Assembly (NCBI RefSeq): GCF_021654575.1
Contig: NZ_AP024488.1
Location: 2,232,001-2,296,000, forward strand
Direction: 5' to 3'
DNA length: 64,000 bases
DNA from: Desulfoluna limicola
Lineage (GTDB): Bacteria; Desulfobacterota; Desulfobacteria; Desulfobacterales; Desulfolunaceae
The notes beneath the pieces were generated by a model that was given only the letters and a program-made list of their open reading frames with translations, did not search any database and was not told where the DNA came from. This document shows positions 31,911 through 38,497 of this stretch, piece by piece (the stretch's first letter is position 1; each line of letters opens with the position of its first letter). A program made the translations under genes and the position numbers.

Positions 31911-32037
31911 GCCTTCGGCGGCAAGGGTGGCGAAGCCACATTGGGCAAAATACCTTGAAAGCAGGTTGCGGATGCGCTTTGTTAAGACCTGTTTGCCAAA
32001 CTTTTTGTGAGTTTAGCCCGGCAGGTCCATCGGAGGC
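31911..32037. repeat. Interspersed repeat R2 copy (127 bp)
   Basis: It starts GCCTTCGGCGGCAAGGGTGG and ends GTCCATCGGAGGC. It contains GGCGAAGCCACATTGGGCAA, AATACCTTGAAAGCAGGT and GACCTGTTTGCCAAAC. It gives the undisturbed version of the sequence that a MITE interrupts at 42463-42705. Confidence 0.75.
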
Positions 32038-32169
32038 ACAAGCTGAATAATGGCAAAGGCCTTCTTTAATAATAAGGTGACCTGACCCATTTTTGTGCCT
32101 CACGGGCCACACGGTACTATACTTTTTACCGCATGTTAAAATGTACATCACAAGTAATACGGCGTTCGA

Positions 32170-32185
32170 AATTGGTCAACCAATT
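32170..32185. promoter_or_regulatory. Palindrome, candidate operator 1
   Basis: AATTGGTCAACCAATT is two perfect 7-bp arms (AATTGGT/ACCAATT) around CA. It lies in the region between the divergent FadR-type regulator and the acyl-CoA dehydrogenase. The half-sites match the second palindrome at 32311, which supports a shared binding protein. Confidence 0.5.
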
Positions 32186-32310
32186 TTATTTTTTATGTTG
32201 CACACAAACAATATCCAACCCCCTTTACCCCTGTAAATAAAGGAAATTTCAATATTACCCCCAGAGGGAACTGTTGTACACCATCAAAAATACCTTGATA
32301 CCCCCCACTA

Positions 32311-32323
32311 TTGGTGCTACCAA
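32311..32323. promoter_or_regulatory. Palindrome, candidate FadR-type operator 2
   Basis: TTGGTGCTACCAA has perfect 5-bp arms with a 3-bp spacer, the TGGTNNNACCA form bound by FadR-subfamily GntR regulators. It lies 69 bp upstream of the acyl-CoA dehydrogenase ATG, in the 5' untranslated region or promoter. Confidence 0.55.
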
Positions 32324-32391
32324 AACAATGTTTCTCAAGATTGGAGTGGAGTCAATTTTTTGCTTATTTATGTTGTTCAGGAGGTGAACCC

Positions 32392-34101
32392 ATGGTCCTT
32401 TTAAACCCAAAAAAATATCAAGATCGAAACTATCCCGACGCGCGATCCAAAGAGATCATGCTGAAAACCATTGAATGGTTTGAGAACAAGGGACAGGCGG
32501 CGGTCAAGAAAGACTATCAAGACCGAACCTTCAACCAGGATTTCGCAGACTTCATCCGTGAAGAGCGTATCTTTGAGACCCTCTTCCTGCCCGCTGGCTA
32601 CGGGGAAGACCCCAACCAGCACTACAGCACCTACAAGATGTTCGAGTTCTCTGAGATCTGTGGTTTCTACAGCTCCTCCTACTGGTACATGTACCACGTC
32701 TCCACCCTGGGTCTGGACCCCGTTCTCCTCGGCGACAACGAAGAAGCCAAGCACAAGGCAGCCGCCAAGCTCAAGGAGAACCCCCTCTGCGCCTTCGGCC
32801 TCTCCGAGCGTGAGCACGGCGCCGACATCTACTCCAGCGACATGAAACTCTACCCCCAGGGCGACGGCACCTTTCTGGCCCAGGGCGGAAAATACTACAT
32901 CGGCAACGGCAACGAAGCCGGCACCGTCACTGTATTCGGCAAGATGGCCGACACCGGCGACTACGTCTTCTTCGTTGTAGATTCCCAGCATGAGAAGTAC
33001 GAGTGCGTGCAGAACGTCATCGCCTGTGACCAGATGTATGTCTCCGAGTTCAAGCTCCACGACTACCCCATCACGGAAGCCGAGATCCTCTCCCGCGGTC
33101 AGAAGGCGTGGGACGACATGCTCAACACCATCAACATCTGTAAGTTCAACATCGGCTCTGCCGCCATTGGCCTCTCCACGCACTCCCTGTACGAAGGCCT
33201 GAACCACGCAGCACACCGTGAAATCTTCGGCAAGAAAGTTACCGAATTTGCCCACATCAGGCAGCTCTTCTTCGACTCCTACATCCGCATCGTGGCCATG
33301 AAGCTCTTCGGCCTGCGTGCCACCGACTACATGCGCGCTGCCAACGCAGAAGACCGCCGTTACCTCCTGTACAACCCCCTCATGAAGATGAAGGTGGCCA
33401 TCCAGGGCGAGATCGTTCACGAACTGATCTGGGACGTTCTGGCAGCCAAAGGCTTTGAAAAGGATCAGCACTTCGAGCACGCCGCCGTTCAGATCAAGGG
33501 CATGCCCAAGCTGGAAGGTACCAAGCACGTGAACATGGCCCTCATGGCCAAACTGATCCCCAACTTCATGTTCAACCCCAAAGAGTACGAAGAAGTTGGC
33601 CGTCGAAATGGTGCGGAGAACGACGACTTCCTCTTCAACCAGGGCCCCACCAAAGGCTACGGCAAGATTCAGTTCCACGACTACATGCCTGTATTCGAGA
33701 GCGTGGACCTGCCCAACGTCAAGGTATTCACCAAGCAGGTCGAGCTCTTCAAGCAGCTCCTCATGGAGTCTGCCAACGACCTCATGGGCCAGATGGGGAA
33801 CTTCGACTTCCTCTTTGCCCTCGGTGAGATCTTCTGCATGGTTCCCTACGGCCAGCTCATCATTGAGAGCGCCAAGATGGAAGGCATCGAAGACGACATC
33901 CTCGACTCCATCTTCGACGTGTTCGTTCGAGACATGAGCCGTTACGCCCTTGACCTCGCCATGAAGCCCTCCAGCACCGAGAAGCAGCAGGAACTCTGCA
34001 AGGAGATGGTGATGAAGCCCGTGGTCAACGAAGAGCGATACGAGCGCGTGATCAACGACCACCTCTACGCCCTCGTAGACGAGTACAAAATGAATCCCTA
34101 A
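32392..34101 (+). CDS. Acyl-CoA dehydrogenase (long form)
   Basis: This 569-residue flavoenzyme would oxidise acyl-CoA to enoyl-CoA in beta-oxidation or a related anaerobic pathway. The core has an N-terminal helical domain, the beta-domain (LCAFGLSEREHGADIYSSD, GGKYYIGNGNEAGTVTVFGK) and a C-terminal helical domain (GLSTHSLYEGLNHAAHREIFG). It is longer than the usual 380 residues, with a C-terminal extension of about 150 residues that is also found in some multi-domain acyl-CoA dehydrogenases. The ATG at 32392 has an excellent AGGAGGTG ribosome-binding site. Codon use is extremely biased to C-ending codons, suggesting very high expression; this creates a spurious 587-codon antisense frame. 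A strong terminator follows, so it is a single-gene transcript. Substrate chain is unknown. Confidence 0.9.
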   Translation: MVLLNPKKYQDRNYPDARSKEIMLKTIEWFENKGQAAVKKDYQDRTFNQDFADFIREERIFETLFLPAGYGEDPNQHYSTYKMFEFSEICGFYSSSYWYMYHVSTLGLDPVLLGDNEEAKHKAAAKLKENPLCAFGLSEREHGADIYSSDMKLYPQGDGTFLAQGGKYYIGNGNEAGTVTVFGKMADTGDYVFFVVDSQHEKYECVQNVIACDQMYVSEFKLHDYPITEAEILSRGQKAWDDMLNTINICKFNIGSAAIGLSTHSLYEGLNHAAHREIFGKKVTEFAHIRQLFFDSYIRIVAMKLFGLRATDYMRAANAEDRRYLLYNPLMKMKVAIQGEIVHELIWDVLAAKGFEKDQHFEHAAVQIKGMPKLEGTKHVNMALMAKLIPNFMFNPKEYEEVGRRNGAENDDFLFNQGPTKGYGKIQFHDYMPVFESVDLPNVKVFTKQVELFKQLLMESANDLMGQMGNFDFLFALGEIFCMVPYGQLIIESAKMEGIEDDILDSIFDVFVRDMSRYALDLAMKPSSTEKQQELCKEMVMKPVVNEERYERVINDHLYALVDEYKMNP

Positions 34102-34162
34102 GAACGACCCCAGCCAGCCCCTCCCCTGAACCCCGGGGGTAGGGCCTGACGTCATGAAATAC

Positions 34163-34194
34163 AAAAGGCAGACCCTACGGGGTCTGCCTTTTTT
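34163..34194 (+). terminator. Intrinsic terminator after acyl-CoA dehydrogenase
   Basis: AGGCAGACCC, a TACG tetraloop and GGGTCTGCCT form a 10-bp perfect stem followed by a run of T residues. It sits about 60 bp after the stop codon of the acyl-CoA dehydrogenase gene. Confidence 0.92.
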
Positions 34195-34226
34195 CGTATA
34201 GACACCACCGATAATGACTCAGCCAT

Positions 34227-34330
34227 GCCTCCGGCGGCAAGGTGTGCCACCTTGAAAGCTGATAACTGCTGCGCTTTGCCCCTGTTGACCTCTCCTCACG
34301 CCCAAAATGACCCGCGTCACTCTCGTCCGT
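34227..34330. repeat. Interspersed repeat R2 fragment
   Basis: It starts GCCTCCGGCGGCAAGGTGTG, continues CCACCTTGAAAGC and GCTGCGCTTTGCCCCTGTT, the R2 hallmarks, then loses similarity. No closing CCGGAGGC end is seen at the expected distance. Confidence 0.6.
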
Positions 34331-34458
34331 TTAAACAAGCGACCTCAGGCCATGCAGATAGCGACTTGCAACACACTGACATCGATGAGTATTTCCCTCA
34401 TCTTTCATCCCGCCACTTGACCACGTCAGTCATTTTTTCATCACCCCCAGGAGAACGC

Positions 34459-34702
34459 ATGAGACACACAGCCCTTGCCATCATCGTCACCCTTTTCATC
34501 TCGGCGCCCGCATTGGCCGTGGAGAACCCGTGGACCCAAAAGCTTCCGTTCAAGCAAGGGGTGGTCTCCTACGAGATCTCCGGAACCATGACTGGAAAAG
34601 AGACCGTCCCGTAAGCCGTCAGGAACGATCCATGCATGAAAGCCTTTCAGCAGATGCAGCAAAACGGTGGGATGGAGACCCTCCAAAAACAGATGATTGT
34701 AA
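34459..34702 (+). pseudogene. Remnant of an exported protein gene
   Basis: A 51-codon frame (34459-34614) starts at an ATG with an AGGAGAA ribosome-binding site. It encodes a clear signal peptide (MRHTALAIIVTLFISAPALA) followed by only about 30 residues (PFKQGVVSYEISGTMTGKET) before a stop. Just downstream, in a plus-strand frame starting at 34636, KAFQQMQQNGGMETLQKQMI looks like the C-terminal helix of the same type of protein. This suggests a gene with a large internal deletion and a frameshift. The original function is not identifiable. Alternatively it is a genuine small exported peptide. Confidence 0.5.
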
Positions 34703-34704
34703 TC

Positions 34705-34868
34705 AACCCATGCGTTGATACTGGAGCTCCGGCAGATCAAGCTCTTGTGACGCACAGTGAGCGACGTCATACATCGTGCGAATGCGGACGCGAGATAGTA
34801 CCGCAACCCAACACCCGTGTCGCATTCGCCACCGGGTCTCGAGGTGCCCCCACCTCGCCGCCGGAGAC
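34705..34868. repeat. Type-3 repeat copy (paired with 30928-31065)
   Basis: ACCCATGCGTTGATACTGGAG, GACGTCATACATCGTG, GAATGCGGACGCGAG and GTCGCATTCGCCAC correspond in order to the segment at about 30928-31065. It ends GCCGCCGGAGAC, the usual right end of the repeat families. Confidence 0.6.
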
Positions 34869-34880
34869 ACGCTCTTCATC

Positions 34881-35156
34881 CTACCCCGCCTTTTGCGCTT
34901 GAAAACAATTCGGCGTATCTCGTCCCTCTTCCACCGAAATTCCCCGGACATCGTAAAGTTTTTCCAGCTGCTTGATAATCTGGGGAAGCCTCTCGTCGGT
35001 TTTCACCAGCAATTGCATGCGGCTTTCCGAGGTACCTGTCAGGCCCACCACATAGACCCCGTCGAGGTTGTAGTTGCGGCGTGCAAAGAGGCCGGCAATC
35101 CGGGAGAGAACCCCGGGGTGGTTGGCAACGGTAAGGGTAATCACTTGATCATGCAT
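34881..35156 (-). CDS. ilvN: Acetolactate synthase small (regulatory) subunit
   Basis: This 91-residue ACT-domain protein (VITLTVANHPGVLSRIAGLF, ARRNYNLDGVYVVG) is the regulatory partner of the catalytic subunit encoded immediately upstream. It is the short enteric IlvN-like form, comprising one ACT domain and lacking the longer C-terminal half of many bacterial IlvH proteins. It binds the branched-chain amino acid effector (usually valine) and activates the large subunit. Its ATG overlaps the end of ilvB by 8 bp, indicating translational coupling. It is the last gene of the ilvBN unit. Confidence 0.93.
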   Translation of the reverse strand: MHDQVITLTVANHPGVLSRIAGLFARRNYNLDGVYVVGLTGTSESRMQLLVKTDERLPQIIKQLEKLYDVRGISVEEGRDTPNCFQAQKAG

Positions 35157-36819
35157 GGTGTTCTCCTTCGATCATCCGAGTGTTTGCGGCTCCCGGAGGA
35201 ACCATGGGGTAAACGTTTGCTTCCTGGGGGGTGGCGATGTCCAGAAGTGCCGGACCGTCGGTATCAAGAAAAGCCTTCAGCTCCTTATCGGAACAGGCGG
35301 AAAGGGGCAGCTGCCCCCCCCTTATGCCGAACCCCTTGGCAATGGTGGCAATGTCCGGGTTCCTGTCGTACTGGGAGGCAATGTATCGCCCGCCGAAGAA
35401 CAGCTCCTGCTGCTGGCGAACCAACCCCAGGGCTCCGTTGTTCAAAATGATGATCTTCACGTTCAGGTTCTGCTCGGCCAGGGTGGCCAGCTCCTGGATG
35501 TTCATCATGATGGAGCCGTCACCGGAGAAGCAGATCACCGGGGCCTCCGGATTTGCAAGGGCAGCCCCGATGGCGGCGGGAAGGCCGAACCCCATGGTCC
35601 CCAGGCCACCGGACGTAAGAAGCCGACCTGGTTTTTGATGGGGGTAATACTGTGCCACCCACATCTGGTGCTGCCCCACGTCGGTGGTGACAAAGGCATC
35701 ATCATCGGCAAGGTGGCCGATACGCCGGATAAGAGCGGCGGGTTTTGCATTGTCCAGCTCGCTTTCAGGGGTCGGGTATTGAGTTTTCATGGCGGTGATG
35801 GACTCTTTCCACGCCCTTCGCTTCCTGAACGCCACCATGGGGGCCAGTCGGGAGAGGATCTCGCCTGCATCCCCTTTGATGCTGCAGTCCGATGACCTGA
35901 GCTTATCAATTTCCGCCCCGTCGATATCCATGTGAATGATGCGGGCATGGGGACAAAAGGAGGCAAGCTTGCCGGTGGCCCGGTCGTCGAACCGAACCCC
36001 GGCGGCAATAAGCAGATCCGCCTTGTCCAGGGTGAGGTTTGTGGAACGTGAGCCGTGCATCCCGAGCATCCCCAGCGACATGGGGGAATCAGAAGGCATC
36101 ACGCCAAGCCCCATGAGGGTGGTGACAACGGGAATCCCCGCCCTCTCACACAGGGCCGTCACCTGCGCCCCTGCCCCGGAGTTTACAATGCCCCCGCCCG
36201 CATAGAACACAGGCCGATCTGCCTTATCAATCATCTCTGCCGCGGCAATCAAACCGGCCTCGTCAGGCGATGCCGCGACACGCCTCGTGCCCGGTTCCGG
36301 GAAGGCCTCAACACACAATGTTGCCGTCTGAACATCCTTCGGAATATCCACCCAGACAGGCCCCGGCCGCCCGCTCATGGCAATGCGAAATGCCTCGGGG
36401 ATCACCTCCAGAAGCTCTTCCGCGCTGCGGACCAGAAAGTTGTGTTTGGTCACAGCCAGGCTCATGCCGAAGGTATCGACCTCCTGAAAGGCATCTGTCC
36501 CCATGAGAGACATGGGAGTCTGGCCGGAGATGGCCACCACGGGCACCGAGTCCAGATGGGCATCGGCAATGGCCGTGATCAGGTTCGTCACCCCGGGACC
36601 TGATGTGGCAAAACAGACCGCCGGGCGCCCCGTGGACCGTGCCATGCCTTGGGCAATAAACCCTGCCCCCTGCTCATGACGGGCCAGGACATGGGTCATG
36701 CTGCTCCCCTGCAAGGCATCGTAGAGGGGAAGGTTCGTTCCCCCCGGAATCCCTGCGATGGTCTCAATCCCCTGCCGTTCAAGCATCCGGATAACGATCT
36801 CCGCTCCTGAATACTCCAT
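35149..36819 (-). CDS. ilvB: Acetolactate synthase large (catalytic) subunit
   Basis: This 556-residue thiamine-diphosphate enzyme condenses pyruvate (or pyruvate and 2-oxobutyrate) in the first common step of valine, leucine and isoleucine synthesis. The TPP glutamate region (HVLARHEQGAGFIAQGMARS), the central FAD/DHS-like domain and the C-terminal TPP motif GDGSIMMNIQELATLAEQN...ILNN are all present. The ATG at 36817-36819 has an AAGGAGAG ribosome-binding site; the 26-residue upstream extension is repeat sequence and is rejected. It overlaps ilvN by 8 bp. Upstream are two Val-rich leader peptides and two terminators, so expression is very probably controlled by transcription attenuation responding to Val/Ile charging. 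Confidence 0.96.
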   Translation of the reverse strand: MEYSGAEIVIRMLERQGIETIAGIPGGTNLPLYDALQGSSMTHVLARHEQGAGFIAQGMARSTGRPAVCFATSGPGVTNLITAIADAHLDSVPVVAISGQTPMSLMGTDAFQEVDTFGMSLAVTKHNFLVRSAEELLEVIPEAFRIAMSGRPGPVWVDIPKDVQTATLCVEAFPEPGTRRVAASPDEAGLIAAAEMIDKADRPVFYAGGGIVNSGAGAQVTALCERAGIPVVTTLMGLGVMPSDSPMSLGMLGMHGSRSTNLTLDKADLLIAAGVRFDDRATGKLASFCPHARIIHMDIDGAEIDKLRSSDCSIKGDAGEILSRLAPMVAFRKRRAWKESITAMKTQYPTPESELDNAKPAALIRRIGHLADDDAFVTTDVGQHQMWVAQYYPHQKPGRLLTSGGLGTMGFGLPAAIGAALANPEAPVICFSGDGSIMMNIQELATLAEQNLNVKIIILNNGALGLVRQQQELFFGGRYIASQYDRNPDIATIAKGFGIRGGQLPLSACSDKELKAFLDTDGPALLDIATPQEANVYPMVPPGAANTRMIEGEHHA

Positions 36820-36850
36820 GGTTCTCTCCTTTCCTTGTGAATAAAACAAC

Positions 36851-37053
36851 GCCTCCGGCAGCCCTGCCGGGGGCCAAACGCTTGAAAAGTTTGACAAACA
36901 GGTATTAAAATCGATTTTGACGATGCCAATGCTTTCAACTTATTAAACTGGCAGCAGCCTCTGCCTTCAGCCCCTTTCAGGGCTGAAGGGTGAGGCTGAT
37001 GCAACCGGAAAGTTTTTGGTCCAGCTTTTTTCAAAAAGCCGGCCGCCGGAGGC
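36851..37053. repeat. Interspersed repeat R1, copy b (203 bp)
   Basis: It starts GCCTCCGGCAGCCCTGCCGG and ends GGCCGCCGGAGGC. It includes CTTGAAAAGTTTGACAAACA and an inner inverted repeat (GCCTTCAGCCC / GGGCTGAAGG). It lies between the second ilv attenuator and ilvB, inside the untranslated leader. Confidence 0.85.
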
Positions 37054-37064
37054 ATCACTGAATA

Positions 37065-37104
37065 AAAACAAAAAAACCCCGGTCGGTTGTTCCGGCCGGG
37101 GTTT
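37065..37104 (-). terminator. ilv attenuator 2
   Basis: Read on the minus strand: AACCCCGGCCGG, loop AACAA, CCGACCGGGGTT and a T-rich tract. It lies about 29 bp after the stop of the second leader peptide and upstream of ilvB, the position expected for an attenuator terminator. Confidence 0.9.
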
Positions 37105-37132
37105 TGATCAGCTTGATGTTCGTCTCTGATGC

Positions 37133-37222
37133 TCACCCCGGCCCGCGCACGCACACCACCACACCCACCACCACGACGACGATGGCGATCAAAGAAGAGA
37201 TATGTACGGAGCGGTTCAGCAT
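37133..37222 (-). CDS. ilv leader peptide 2 (Val/Ile-rich)
   Basis: A 29-residue peptide begins at the ATG 37220-37222, with an AAAGG sequence upstream. Its C-terminal half reads IAIVVVVVGVVVCVRGPG, containing eight or more valines and two nearby isoleucines. It is followed directly by an intrinsic terminator and then ilvBN. This is the layout of enterobacterial ilvB leader peptides: ribosomes stalling at the valine run when charged tRNA is scarce would favour an antiterminator. The peptide itself probably has no function. It was too short for routine gene calling and was found by reading the region upstream of ilvB. Confidence 0.88.
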   Translation of the reverse strand: MLNRSVHISSLIAIVVVVVGVVVCVRGPG

Positions 37223-37251
37223 GAAGCGTTGTTTCCTTTGGGGGTGTATAA

Positions 37252-37288
37252 AATAAAAAAGCCCGGTCGGTGTTAACCGGCCGGGCTT
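37252..37288 (-). terminator. ilv attenuator 1
   Basis: Read on the minus strand: AGCCCGGCCGGT, loop TAAC, ACCGACCGGGCT, then TTTTTTATTT. It closely resembles attenuator 2 (CCCGGCCGG / CCGACCGGG) and follows the first leader peptide. Confidence 0.9.
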
Positions 37289-37312
37289 TGTCTCATCGTA
37301 TGGGAGAAAGCC

Positions 37313-37405
37313 TCAGCCGGAGCACACCACCACGCGCACCACCACACCCACGACACGTACGGTCATGTTGGAGGCAGTCATCATGGTGTTTACAGGGCTG
37401 AGCAC
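37313..37405 (-). CDS. ilv leader peptide 1 (Val-rich)
   Basis: A 30-residue peptide most likely starts at the GTG 37403-37405, which has GAAAGGAAA about 6 nt upstream; ATGs at 37384 and 37381 lack a ribosome-binding site. The C-terminal half reads VRVVGVVVRVVVCSG, rich in valine codons (mostly GTG) and without isoleucine. It is followed by attenuator 1 and then by the second leader peptide and attenuator 2. The two leaders share the V-runs ending in V-V-V-C, implying duplication of the leader-attenuator module. Confidence 0.85.
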   Translation of the reverse strand: MLSPVNTMMTASNMTVRVVGVVVRVVVCSG

Positions 37406-37442
37406 GTTTGCTTTCCTTTCATTAAAAAAAATTGAATGATGT

Positions 37443-37473
37443 TTAACATGAAGACATCAAAGATGTTTGTCAA
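37443..37473 (-). promoter_or_regulatory. Candidate ilv operon promoter
   Basis: On the minus strand TTGACA (37473-37468) precedes leader peptide 1. The best -10 candidate, TGTTAA, sits at about 19 bp spacing, which is longer than ideal, so the assignment is tentative. Confidence 0.3.
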
Positions 37474-37490
37474 CAGTTTTATGGAAATAT

Positions 37491-37556
37491 GCCTCCGGCG
37501 GCCCTGCCGGGGGCCAAACTTTTGGAAAGTTTGACAAACAGGCCTTAGACCGGAGC
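37491..37556. repeat. Short R1-end repeat
   Basis: GCCTCCGGCGGCCCTGCCGG, then AAACTTTTGGAAAGTTT and GACAAACAGG, closing with ACCGGAGC: a 66-bp version of the R1 left end, between the ilv promoter and the methyltransferase gene. Confidence 0.75.
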
Positions 37557-37564
37557 AATCCATT

Positions 37565-38416
37565 TTGAAAACAACACTGGATAGAATCAAAAAAGCAGCA
37601 GCACACCTTGCAAACGATCCCGATCCAACCATCCGAAGCCTTGCCCTATCACACCCCTTAAGGGAAACAATGCTCCACGATGTGATTCGCTACCTTCGCC
37701 TCCTACAGAACAGCTCCGGCCTCGACGTCGGATGCGGGATAGGCCTTCCCGCAATGATACTGGCCGGAGTGATGGGTGAAGATATTCGGGTCACTGGCAT
37801 CGACACCTCAGAAACATTCATTCAAACGGCACGAAGGCTTTCGGAAAAGGCAGGTTTCTCAAACCAGCTCCGGTTCGAGACAGGAAGCGCCTCCGCCCTG
37901 CCATATGGTGACGCCCTCTTTGACTGGGCCATGAGCATCGACTGTGTCAACTACGCCCCCACAGACGCCCTGCCCCTGCTCAAAGAGATGAAACGGGTGG
38001 TGAAACCGGGAGGAAAAATAGTCCTGCTCGGCTGGACTTCCCAACAGCTCCTCCCGGGGCACCCAGAACTGGAAGCAAAACTGAACGCCACACCGGAAGG
38101 CATCGCCCCGTTTAAAGCAGGCATGAATCCCGAGCGGCATTTCCTTCGCACCGCATCCCTTTTTGAAACACTCGGCCTCAAAAACAGAAAGGCGCACACA
38201 TTCATCGGCAATGTGTGCGCCCCTTTGACGCCTGATATTTATGACGCCCTGAAAGACCTTCTCTCCATGCGCTGGGCGGAGAGGCCGTCGGGCTTATCAG
38301 GTGACGAGGTGGCCCTTTACAAAGGCCTTACCCACCCGGATTCCCCGGGATTTATACTTAACAACCATGGTTACCATGGGTTCTTTACCTGCACTCTTTT
38401 CTCCGCAATGGTATAG
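37565..38416 (+). CDS. Class I SAM-dependent methyltransferase
   Basis: This 283-residue protein has a Rossmann-type methyltransferase core. Motif I is GLDVGCGIGLPAMIL (residues about 53-67), the acidic motif II is VTGIDTSETFIQTAR, the post-motif region is SALPYGDALFDWAMSIDCVN and motif VI is LKEMKRVVKPGGKIVLLGW. This matches the ubiE/Methyltransf_11 type. The substrate is unknown. The frame opens with TTG (37565-37567) with CGGAG about 10 nt upstream; no ATG occurs before residue 36. It is divergent from the ilv operon and starts just after a short repeat. Confidence 0.85.
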   Translation: MKTTLDRIKKAAAHLANDPDPTIRSLALSHPLRETMLHDVIRYLRLLQNSSGLDVGCGIGLPAMILAGVMGEDIRVTGIDTSETFIQTARRLSEKAGFSNQLRFETGSASALPYGDALFDWAMSIDCVNYAPTDALPLLKEMKRVVKPGGKIVLLGWTSQQLLPGHPELEAKLNATPEGIAPFKAGMNPERHFLRTASLFETLGLKNRKAHTFIGNVCAPLTPDIYDALKDLLSMRWAERPSGLSGDEVALYKGLTHPDSPGFILNNHGYHGFFTCTLFSAMV

Positions 38417-38497
38417 CCTCCCGATTTACCGCACCATAATTGCCTTCATCGGTGGAAGCTCATAAACCTGTCCGAAGGCAAAACACGAAGATGCCTT

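Noticed and set aside
32401-34164. 587-codon minus-strand frame covering the whole acyl-CoA dehydrogenase gene
   Set aside because: Strong C-ending codon bias on the sense strand removes antisense stops; the antisense product is low-complexity Val/Glu/His-rich and runs into the terminator.
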